Translations under genes and position numbers: made by a program | The notes under the pieces: generated by a model | Told to the model about the DNA's origin: nothing | The model's database searches: none | What the model saw: the letters and a program-made list of their open reading frames with translations, nothing else | In this document: one piece after another, positions 12,784 through 18,770 of the stretch | How positions within the stretch are numbered: position 1 is the first letter of the stretch | How the letters are laid out: each line of letters starts with the position of its first letter | Assembly (NCBI GenBank): GCA_003176075.1 | Contig: PSRN01000037.1 | Coordinates: 1 to 18,770, forward strand | Source of the DNA: Bdellovibrio sp. | Lineage (GTDB): Bacteria; Bdellovibrionota; Bdellovibrionia; Bdellovibrionales; Bdellovibrionaceae | Reading direction: 5' to 3' | Length of the DNA: 18,770 nucleotides

Positions 12784-15435
12784 CTATTCACCCGCGGGGG
12801 AAAGAAAATAGACAGTGCTTCCAAGACCCTCAAGACTTCCTGCAAAACCCTTGGTTTGCAATTCCGCGCCGCTGACAACCTGTTCCTGCTCACGCAGCAG
12901 ATCACTCACCACATATTTTTTCTTGGGATCGACCTGCTCCACCTTTAACCGAAAATCGGTCGGCGTCCTCTCCCCGCTTTTGACGGTGATCCAAAGGCGT
13001 GGATCATTGGCGCCCTGACGGCCAAAAGCCACAATCCGCTGGTGACTGCCCGCCACCTGCAATTGCGGGACGATCTTTTCCTGGCGCAACAAGGAGCGCA
13101 GGAATTCCGCTCTCGGCGCGGCGTCTTCCCGATCGGAATAGTCGTTGCCGTTGTAAAAATCATAAAAAAGCACTCCCACCTGATAAAAGAGACCGCGTCC
13201 CAGCTGGCAGCGGTAGCCGGTAACCAAACGGGCGACCGATGGATCCCGTCCCGGGGATTGCAAGACCGGCAGGCACCGTTTTGCCTTCTCCGGCCATTGA
13301 TAATTGAAAACGGGAGAACCCGGTACGGTGAAATCCGAGTTGGGTATCGGCGTGGAAACTGCCGCTCCGGAGGCCGCTTGCAAGGTCGTCACATAGACAT
13401 TGCTTTTTCCTGAGACCTCACGGCCCGTGACCGGTAAACCCACTTTTTGCGCCAGCGAATCCCCCAGGAGATTGACCACCACCATTCCCGCTCTGGCCAT
13501 TTTATTCAGGGCTTGAGCCAGGTCGGGGGCCGTATTGCCGTTATCCTGGTGGAAAAGAATGCGACATCCTGCCATCTCGTCGACCGATTGAATGCCCCAG
13601 TGGATAATCTTCATATTGATGCCGGTGTTCAGCGCATAACCAACCAGGCCACCTGCCCATTCAGCGTTGAGCTTATCTGAATCGATCCCCTTGACCTTGC
13701 TGGGACCGTGTTCGCGGACGTCCTTGAGAAGGCAGACTGAATCGTTCAGCGAAACCGAGTGCCGCAGCCAATCCCCATGGGGCTTGATCAACTTCTGTCC
13801 TATGGATTGCAAGACTTCAAAGTGAGGCCGTCGGTTTCCATCCCGGTCAAGGGGCGCATCAAAATAGAGCTTCCACGCGTCTTCCGGGGCGCGAATCATT
13901 TCGTCTTTGACGTTATAGCCAAAGTAGAAGTTGTGCTCGAACAAGCTTTGGTCCGTGAGTTTCTGCAGCTCGGTCCAAAACAATTTAGGAAGCTGATCCA
14001 TTGCAAGATTTTGGTACTCAGGCCGGCTTTTGATCATTTCATAGCCCGGTTGAATGTGCTGGCGGGGCCATTCGGCGTCAAAGTTGTCACCCTCGTTGAA
14101 ATAATAGACAAGCATGGCCTTCATGCCGTGACCCAGGACGGTCAAATAGGTCTGCTGCCGGGCGGCCGGCGAAATATCCGTGCCTTTCCACCACCCCGCT
14201 TGAGTCTCCGGCCCCATCACCCAATGGTGCCCACGCCCCAGGTACTGCTCCGAAGCGGTTTCTTGCGCCATCACATCGTGGTCCGCCTTGAAAGGGTTGT
14301 TCAAGAAGGCCTGATTGTCGGACTCACTGGTCTTGGGGTACAGGTTCACCGTCAGGAGGCCCACCTGCGGATCATTGCGAAGCCGATAATTGGGGAGCAA
14401 ACCCTTTTCGCTGACATTGTAACTTTCCGCCAGCGTGAACAGAACCTGCGGTTCTTTGACTCCCAGACCCTCCCAAAACCCACGCACGATCCTCAGATAG
14501 CGGTGAATTTCATCATCGTGAAACCGATACCAGTCTTGATCCTCATTGAAATTCAATCCCGCTTGCCGGGGAGCCTGAATCTCACCCCAATCTTTCCATT
14601 GCCGCTGATGATGACTGTTGACGGCGGATAGTTCGCCATAGATTTGGCGGAGAAAATTGCGATAGCGGGCCATCGCGGGGACGCCGTAATCGTGATTGTA
14701 GATCGATTGCCAAAGGTAATTGGTCTCGTTATCCACTTGAACAAAGTGAATCAAGTCCATGTGGGAGGCCATGACCTGATCGTAAACCGCCTTGAACCAA
14801 ATCTTGGTGTGTCGCAAGAGGTCCGGATTGTGGTAATCGACAAGCTTGGTCGGCAGACCATCAGCATTGCGCATGTGACTGTTCTTGTATTTTGCATCAA
14901 ACCAAAGAGGAATGGCGCCGAATCCAAGATGGCCCCATTCAGCGTTGATGTACGGACCAGGCCGCACCATGATGTGTTTGAACCCACGTTCGGCGACCAT
15001 CTTGATAAAGGTCTTTACGTCACGAGCAGGATAATCGGGCTGGCCATCGCCGTCGTCGTCAGCCGTGCCGTCGAAATCAAACTGACCCTCAGCGTACTCG
15101 TGAAAATCCCATGGAATATAAAAACTGACCATGTTCATGCCCGCGTCTTTGGCGGCGTCCAGGGCCTTCCCCCATAATTCAAGAACATGACTTCGCGGCA
15201 TATTGCGGCCAGGGCCGCCGCGCATGCGGAAATATTGAATTTCAGCTCCAAAAATCTGCTCTTGCGGTAGGCGTTCATAAACCTCATCGCGATTTTTGCC
15301 GCCGCCCACGCTTTCAACACCTAGCGTGGGCGGCGAAGCCGCCACGGGTGTTATTTTTTCTTCTGCTTGCGCCGAGGATAAATAATAATAATTACAATAA
15401 ATAGATAAAACTAAGGCAATAGCCTTCCCCATCAT
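12784..15435 (-). CDS. Exported GH35-type beta-galactosidase-like glycosidase
   Basis: This 883-residue protein has a signal peptide (1-24, ending SAQA). A clan GH-A TIM barrel follows: FGAEIQYFRM (62-71), AGMNMVSFYIPWDFHE (98-113), RPGPYINAEWGHLG (158-171). FVQVDNETN (231-239) places E237 as acid/base, and GPETQAGWW (408-416) makes E410 the best nucleophile candidate. This resembles GH35; the spacing of the two glutamates is longer than in typical GH35 and closer to GH42, so the exact family is open. DDDGDGQPD (126-134) is an acidic loop like calcium-binding sites, inserted where most GH35 enzymes have none. Residues 28-46 (ITPVAASPPTLGVESVGGG) are encoded by a palindromic repeat. A strong AGGAGG precedes the ATG and a sigma70-like promoter lies upstream. 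The gene heads an operon with the GT87-type enzyme. Confidence 0.85.
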   Translation of the reverse strand: MMGKAIALVLSIYCNYYYLSSAQAEEKITPVAASPPTLGVESVGGGKNRDEVYERLPQEQIFGAEIQYFRMRGGPGRNMPRSHVLELWGKALDAAKDAGMNMVSFYIPWDFHEYAEGQFDFDGTADDDGDGQPDYPARDVKTFIKMVAERGFKHIMVRPGPYINAEWGHLGFGAIPLWFDAKYKNSHMRNADGLPTKLVDYHNPDLLRHTKIWFKAVYDQVMASHMDLIHFVQVDNETNYLWQSIYNHDYGVPAMARYRNFLRQIYGELSAVNSHHQRQWKDWGEIQAPRQAGLNFNEDQDWYRFHDDEIHRYLRIVRGFWEGLGVKEPQVLFTLAESYNVSEKGLLPNYRLRNDPQVGLLTVNLYPKTSESDNQAFLNNPFKADHDVMAQETASEQYLGRGHHWVMGPETQAGWWKGTDISPAARQQTYLTVLGHGMKAMLVYYFNEGDNFDAEWPRQHIQPGYEMIKSRPEYQNLAMDQLPKLFWTELQKLTDQSLFEHNFYFGYNVKDEMIRAPEDAWKLYFDAPLDRDGNRRPHFEVLQSIGQKLIKPHGDWLRHSVSLNDSVCLLKDVREHGPSKVKGIDSDKLNAEWAGGLVGYALNTGINMKIIHWGIQSVDEMAGCRILFHQDNGNTAPDLAQALNKMARAGMVVVNLLGDSLAQKVGLPVTGREVSGKSNVYVTTLQAASGAAVSTPIPNSDFTVPGSPVFNYQWPEKAKRCLPVLQSPGRDPSVARLVTGYRCQLGRGLFYQVGVLFYDFYNGNDYSDREDAAPRAEFLRSLLRQEKIVPQLQVAGSHQRIVAFGRQGANDPRLWITVKSGERTPTDFRLKVEQVDPKKKYVVSDLLREQEQVVSGAELQTKGFAGSLEGLGSTVYFLSPAGE
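15301..15353. repeat. Type 2 palindromic repeat cluster inside a coding region
   Basis: 15323-15353 is the best type 2 copy, with core hairpin GGCGGC-GAA-GCCGCC (15329-15343). GCCGCCCACGC (15301-15311) is the exact inverted copy of GCGTGGGCGGC (15324-15334). AACACC (15316-15321) is the inverted copy of GGTGTT (15347-15352). Several hairpins are therefore mutually exclusive. The segment is translated on the minus strand as the linker right after the glycosidase signal peptide. The centre GCGAAGC is known as an exceptionally stable DNA mini-hairpin. Confidence 0.85.
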
Positions 15436-15442
15436 GGAGCCC

Positions 15443-15448
15443 CCTCCT
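15443..15448 (-). promoter_or_regulatory. Ribosome-binding site of the GH35-type gene
   Basis: AGGAGG lies 7 nt before the first of two consecutive ATG codons (15435). It supports the start used. Confidence 0.8.
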
Positions 15449-15464
15449 GTAAATTGTCCTAAAA

Positions 15465-15493
15465 ATTAGCTCTTACCTATTTCTGGAAGTCAA
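15465..15493 (-). promoter_or_regulatory. Sigma70-like promoter of the GH35-GT87 operon
   Basis: TTGACT (15488-15493), a 17-nt spacer and GCTAAT (15465-15470, 4 of 6 matches). Transcription would start near 15458, giving a leader of about 22 nt that includes AGGAGG. Confidence 0.5.
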
Positions 15494-15596
15494 TAGCCCG
15501 AAATATCAGTCAAGTTACTTTTCCTTAATACATTCGACATCGCTTTGCGTTGTTGGTGCAGTTGAAGTTTCGTAATGCGTTCTAGCAAAGCTCAAT

Positions 15597-15625
15597 TTGG
15601 CATCTTAAAACCCCACTGTTAGCTC
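15597..15625 (+). promoter_or_regulatory. Candidate promoter placed directly before a start codon
   Basis: TTGGCA (15597-15602), a 17-nt spacer and TAGCTC (15620-15625), 6 nt before the ATG at 15632. The -10 match is poor. It is listed because the geometry repeats that of the two leaderless candidates at 10509 and 10876. Confidence 0.25.
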
Positions 15626-15631
15626 AGGTTG

Positions 15632-16489
15632 ATGTGTTGTTTTCGTAAGTTGTCCGCGTTGTTAGCACTGTTTGTCTGTTCAAACCATTGCGTGTCAGGC
15701 GCCAGCAACTGCGCATCCATCCGCCCGCTGGCATTCGAGCGCTCTCAAGGCCTTTTGGTGACCGGGTATGGAAGCTTGCTTCAGACATCGGCTTTGCTTC
15801 AAGATCAGCGGCTCTTTGCCGTGCCCGTGGGAAGGCAGGCCTTTTATTTGATCGCCGCTTTTAATTTTTTTCATTCTTCGGTCGGGCCCTTTCGGGAGGT
15901 TTTTGTCAGCGTGATGGTCTCGCGCGAAGAAAGAAGACAATTTGGAATTTTCAATTTCTTACGCTATTGGGCGCCCTTCGGCCCACCCCAGGATCCGGTC
16001 GAATTGTTGCTTAGACATTGGATCGACGGAGAAGCCGTCCGGTCACTTTTGGTATCGTGGGGTGGACGCATTGAACCGGCCAAGATTTTCCTTTCGCGGG
16101 AAAGTGGTTTTAAGGTGATGGGAAAGGATGGGGAAACTTTTTTGCAAGCCCAATGGAGAGATCCGCCCGCTTACATCCTGCCCGGAGCGGGGTTGAGTTT
16201 CTGGCAAGTATCTTCCGCGCCGCAAGCGACTTCTTCACGGCCATCGGCGGCGATCCAAACCTTTCTCGCTGGACGGTTCTATACCAGCACCACAGAGTTC
16301 ACCGACAGTCTATTTATCGATCATATGGGTCAGTGGGATCCTCCTGATGAATCGGATCATATGGGTCGAACAAATCGTTTGGATCTTCGCAATCCTTACC
16401 TGCGACCCGCGCAAAAGTTTCTTATTTATCAATTGCGGGGAACGTTCGATCCGACTTTCGCTCCACCGAATGCCGCATGTCCGCGTTGA
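15632..16489 (+). CDS. Exported protein of unknown function, possibly acetoacetate-decarboxylase-like fold
   Basis: The ATG at 15632 is used; a TTG one codon upstream is less likely. The 285-residue product has a signal peptide (about 1-23, ending VSGAS). The segment SVGPFREVFVSVMV, after a hydrophobic strand (FYLIAAFNF), resembles the GPY-x-E core of acetoacetate-decarboxylase-like beta-barrels, but I see no catalytic lysine in the expected place. This is a weak resemblance. A 13-bp direct repeat (GATCATATGGGTC at 16319 and 16355) encodes two DHMG motifs. No Shine-Dalgarno sequence is clear. TTGGCA, 17 nt, TAGCTC, 6 nt and the ATG form a third, weaker candidate leaderless start. The gene is convergent with the next unknown gene, 26 bp downstream. 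Confidence 0.7.
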   Translation: MCCFRKLSALLALFVCSNHCVSGASNCASIRPLAFERSQGLLVTGYGSLLQTSALLQDQRLFAVPVGRQAFYLIAAFNFFHSSVGPFREVFVSVMVSREERRQFGIFNFLRYWAPFGPPQDPVELLLRHWIDGEAVRSLLVSWGGRIEPAKIFLSRESGFKVMGKDGETFLQAQWRDPPAYILPGAGLSFWQVSSAPQATSSRPSAAIQTFLAGRFYTSTTEFTDSLFIDHMGQWDPPDESDHMGRTNRLDLRNPYLRPAQKFLIYQLRGTFDPTFAPPNAACPR

Positions 16490-16515
16490 AACTTGAAAAT
16501 CGAATTTTGCGCTCC

Positions 16516-17427
16516 TCACGAGGACGGCTTTTCAGATTTGGTCGCTGTCTCATCCAGGATTTCCACGCGGTAAACGCGGAAATAGGTGCGGTATCCGTGC
16601 AGCAACCAAGTGGGGATCTGGGCGATCTCATAAAGGTAAAGAAATTTAATTTTTAGAAGACGTGAGGTCGACATCGCCTGAATAATAAAGTCATAGAGGC
16701 GGGACGAAGCCAGATTCATCCACACGAAGTCGTTTCCACCGGGTCCTCTCTGAATCTGGAGAAGGTATGATTCGCGCAGGAACCCCTCCACGCTGGCTTC
16801 GACCACCCGACCTTCGAACTCGCCGTGCTTGTAATTGCGGTATTCACCTTCGGAGAAAGGAAACTCATCAAGAACATCCACGAAACGAACTTGCGGAACG
16901 GGTCGGGTGGCCTCCCACACGGTATAAGCGATTTCGTTGGTTGCCGTGAATGGCATAATCCTCCAATGCTCGAAATAAATCAGGACGGGTTTCGCGAGGC
17001 GGGCGTCGATCCGCTGCTGCAAGCTGGTATGAACGGTGCTGAAATGCCAGGGATTGGATTCCACTTTACACAACTCCCGCACGTTCGCTTCAGCCAACTT
17101 GCGAAACCGCAGATCTTCGGCCTTCACATTTTTTTGCTGCGCCTTTACACAATTGTTATCCAGTCCATAGGCGATTGAACTGTTGCTACCCAAAAGCAGA
17201 CGGCCCTCGAGTGTTTTGATCGGTGGGTATCCTTCCACCACGGAGTCGTCGATGAATCCCATTTTGAATCCCCGCCTGGGCGTCAGAGGATTCAAATTGT
17301 AGTGGTCCTTATAATCAGTGATCAAAGGTTCCTTTGCCCAGCCCCCCCTTTCGCCGAGAAAGAAAATAAATCCGGGAGCTAAACGCAAAACTTTTTTCAC
17401 GCCTTTCCAAAACGCCATGCCCCTCAC
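16516..17427 (-). CDS. Protein of unknown function, possibly exported
   Basis: The product has about 300 residues. Two starts are possible: GTG at 17427 or ATG at 17418; neither has a well-spaced ribosome-binding site (GAGGGG sits only 1 nt before the ATG). The N-terminus (KKVLRLAPGFIFFLGERGG) is basic then hydrophobic, compatible with a weak signal peptide or membrane anchor. The rest is mixed alpha/beta with many aromatic residues and no motif I recognise. Near the C-terminus, LLKIKFLYLYEIAQIPTWLL is hydrophobic enough for membrane contact. Two cysteines (in NNCVKA and ELCKVE) could pair outside the cytoplasm. No function can be assigned. Confidence 0.7.
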   Translation of the reverse strand: MRGMAFWKGVKKVLRLAPGFIFFLGERGGWAKEPLITDYKDHYNLNPLTPRRGFKMGFIDDSVVEGYPPIKTLEGRLLLGSNSSIAYGLDNNCVKAQQKNVKAEDLRFRKLAEANVRELCKVESNPWHFSTVHTSLQQRIDARLAKPVLIYFEHWRIMPFTATNEIAYTVWEATRPVPQVRFVDVLDEFPFSEGEYRNYKHGEFEGRVVEASVEGFLRESYLLQIQRGPGGNDFVWMNLASSRLYDFIIQAMSTSRLLKIKFLYLYEIAQIPTWLLHGYRTYFRVYRVEILDETATKSEKPSS

Positions 17428-17606
17428 TTTGCAAGAAAAATTCCATTGGCGGTTCAGGGTCTGACTTCCTTGGTTGTGATTTGGGAATTCCGCCGGCGGC
17501 GATTTGGGAAAAGGTGGGAGGGTCGTTCTGAACGGGGGGTGGAGCCCTGCCCCCTTTTTTTAGGCTCCATTGACCTCCGGTCCACTTGATGCGAGCGTAA
17601 CTTCTT
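17428..17606. other. Divergent intergenic region before the DUF3095 gene
   Basis: No gene. It contains the palindromic stretch GGAATTCCGCCGGCGGC, a TGATTTGGGA/CGATTTGGGA direct repeat (about 17477 and 17500) and a factor-independent terminator-like hairpin on the plus strand. No strong promoter was identified. Confidence 0.5.
17535..17561 (+). terminator. Rho-independent terminator-like hairpin upstream of a gene
   Basis: An 8-bp stem (17535-17542 with 17547-17554; five G-C pairs at its base, two G-T wobbles) with an AGCC loop is followed by seven T residues (17555-17561). GGAGCC (17541-17546), part of the stem and loop, can instead pair with GGCTCC (17563-17568), which would destroy the terminator. 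No plus-strand gene ends nearby, so it could be an attenuator of the DUF3095 gene or the 3' end of a small RNA. Confidence 0.55.
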
Positions 17607-18770
17607 ATGGAACACGATTCGTCATTCTACCGGGAGCTCGCATCCTTCCGTGATTTCTCCCGTTTAGCTGACCCTTCAACCTTTGTTCGGGTTCCCGATT
17701 CTTGGTCGGTGATCATTACCGACGTCAAAGGTTCCACGCGCGCCATCAAAGAAGGCCGCTATGGCGAGGTCAATTTGATCGGAGCGGCCTCCATCACTTG
17801 TGTTTTGAATCGCGCGGGCGAGATTGAAATCCCCTTTGTGTTCGGTGGCGACGGCGCCACACTCCTGGTGCCGAACCAACTTCTGCCGAGTCTGGCCAAA
17901 GAGCTGCAAGGTTTGCAAATGCTGGCGAAAAATGATTTTGGCCTTGAACTGCGGGTCGGCCATGTCTCCATGAGCAGAGCTCGTGACCTTGGCGCTGACC
18001 TATCTGTCGCCAAGTACGAGCTCAGCCCCGCCAACACCATCGCGCAATTTAAGGGCGGAGCCATTACTCTGGCCGAAGACATGGTGAAAAAGGGTCATCC
18101 CGAAGGCGCCGTCATTCTTCATCCCGCGGGTGATGAGAACCCTCCCCAACTCACCGGCTTATCTTGCCGGTTGCAGCCCCTGGAGAACCGGCAGGGAGTG
18201 ATTCTCTCACTCTTGATCAAGCCCCAAGGCATTCCACCCGACGAGAATCTTCGCCTGGTGCTGGGCCGCCTCAAGAATATCCTCAATGGTGACTTTTTGT
18301 CCGCCCGTCCAGTCAGTCTTGATCGTATGAAATGGACGTGGCCCCCGAAGTCTCTTGCCTCAGAGGTGATAACGCAAAGTCGTGATCGCCTCCGACTGAT
18401 TCAATGGGTGGTGAGTGGAATCCGCACCCTGATTTCCGCGATTCTCCTGAAGTACGACCTTCCGCTCGGCCGCTTTGAGCCACGGAAATACAAGTCTGAA
18501 CTCGTCACCAATAGCGATTTTAAAAAGTACGATGAAACACTCCGAATGGTGATTGACTGCACTCCTCAGCAAGCGGCTCAAATCGAAACTTTTTTGGCGG
18601 AGTTGCGCAAGGAACAACGGATTATCTATGGAATTCACCGCTCAGCGCGAGCCTTGATGACTTGCCTGGTGAAATCTTCCACCGCGAACAGACATATGAC
18701 CTTCCCCCCTTTCAGTGGACACAAAACAGTCCAAATCGGAGGGGGAATTTATGGGCAAACAGAAGAATCG
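17607..18770 (+). CDS. DUF3095 cyclase-like protein, 3' end disrupted by an insertion sequence
   Basis: From the ATG at 17607 the frame is open to the window edge. The N-terminus (FYRELASFRDFSRLADPSTF, VPDSWSVIITDVKGSTRAI) and FVFGGDGATLLVP are hallmarks of DUF3095. D39 (ITDVKGST) and D82 (GGDG) sit where nucleotidyl cyclases bind their two metals, so a cyclase-like fold is likely; the reaction is unknown. The native match runs to ALMTCLV...NRHM at about residue 364. In the family this is followed by an RHxHFxDG-type ending of some 20-30 residues (from memory). Here it is replaced from 18697 on by insertion-sequence DNA, so the C-terminus is lost and residues after about 364 are read from the element. 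No good ribosome-binding site precedes the ATG. The product is probably impaired, though most of the protein is intact. Confidence 0.8.
   Translation, partial: MEHDSSFYRELASFRDFSRLADPSTFVRVPDSWSVIITDVKGSTRAIKEGRYGEVNLIGAASITCVLNRAGEIEIPFVFGGDGATLLVPNQLLPSLAKELQGLQMLAKNDFGLELRVGHVSMSRARDLGADLSVAKYELSPANTIAQFKGGAITLAEDMVKKGHPEGAVILHPAGDENPPQLTGLSCRLQPLENRQGVILSLLIKPQGIPPDENLRLVLGRLKNILNGDFLSARPVSLDRMKWTWPPKSLASEVITQSRDRLRLIQWVVSGIRTLISAILLKYDLPLGRFEPRKYKSELVTNSDFKKYDETLRMVIDCTPQQAAQIETFLAELRKEQRIIYGIHRSARALMTCLVKSSTANRHMTFPPFSGHKTVQIGGGIYGQTEES
18697..18770 (+). mobile_element. Left end of an IS3-like insertion sequence
   Basis: The element seems to start at TGACCTTCCCCCC (18697), the TGACC-plus-C-run form common for IS3-family terminal repeats. 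After about 54 bp, GGAGGGGG leads to an ATG at 18751, the usual position of orfA. The rest lies outside the window, so family and intactness cannot be confirmed. Confidence 0.65.
18751..18770 (+). CDS. Start of IS3-like transposase orfA, cut by the window end
   Basis: Only MGKQKN and part of a seventh codon are visible. GGAGGGGG lies 5 nt upstream. The short leader after the presumed terminal repeat and the basic start fit orfA (helix-turn-helix subunit) of IS3-family elements. It overlaps, in another frame, the read-through of the interrupted DUF3095 gene. Confidence 0.5.

Noticed and set aside
13350..13395. LQAASGAAVSTP segment in the glycosidase, resembling repeat-encoded peptides
   Set aside because: The nucleotide sequence does not align with the type 1 or type 2 units and has no matching hairpin; only the amino-acid composition is similar.
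13759..14631. Plus-strand reading frame of 290 codons
   Set aside because: Antisense to the glycosidase catalytic domain; no start signal and no family resemblance.
16319..16367. 13-bp direct repeat GATCATATGGGTC
   Set aside because: It is a simple local duplication encoding DHMG twice inside an unknown gene; no sign of a mobile element or recombination site around it.

Overview
This is a chromosomal stretch from a Gram-negative, moderately GC-rich bacterium. The many Sec-type signal peptides, the YejA-like solute-binding protein, the YdcF/ElyC-type protein and the abundance of exported proteins of unknown function would fit a Bdellovibrionota or 'deltaproteobacterial' environmental lineage. 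That assignment is an impression, not a proof. No rRNA, tRNA or CRISPR array was seen.

Layout. (1) 2-973: 3' part of a protein of unknown function (+), convergent with (2) 4598-1029 (-), a tightly coupled pair of exported phosphatase-like proteins: a HAD-type protein followed directly (TAA then ATG) by a large metallophosphoesterase. (3) 5007-5702 (+): a small exported protein of unknown function, convergent with a YdcF/ElyC-type DUF218 membrane protein (6519-5719, -). (4) 6648-8237 (+): a GT-C (GT22-like) glycosyltransferase whose 3' end overlaps tail-to-tail with a stand-alone response-regulator receiver (8516-8172, -). The receiver follows a YejA-like family 5 solute-binding protein (10501-8543, -). 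(5) After a 410-bp intergenic region comes a VapBC toxin-antitoxin pair (10912-11498, +). (6) 15435-11576 (-): an operon of an exported GH35-type glycosidase and a GT87-type glycosyltransferase. (7) 15632-17427: two convergent exported proteins of unknown function. (8) 17607-end (+): a DUF3095 (cyclase-like) gene whose 3' end is broken by the left end of an IS3-like insertion sequence that runs out of the window.

The most unusual signal is a family of small palindromic repeats scattered over the window. Type 1 is about 32 bp, built around the hairpin GGTGCC-TTC-GGCACC. Type 2 is about 31 bp, built around GGCGGC-GAA-GCCGCC. Several copies lie inside genes and are translated without breaking the reading frame. 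Three of them sit just after the signal peptide of exported proteins and one lies in a C-terminal, probably extracytoplasmic, stretch of a membrane enzyme. In two copies one palindrome appears to have been inserted into the loop of another. The behaviour recalls the Rickettsia palindromic elements, but the sequences and the nested growth look distinct.

A second pattern is that the divergent yejA-like and vapB-like genes lack a ribosome-binding site. Both instead show the same promoter spacing (TTGNNN, 17 nt, TARCCT, 7 nt, ATG), as expected for leaderless mRNAs, while the other operons have strong Shine-Dalgarno sequences.
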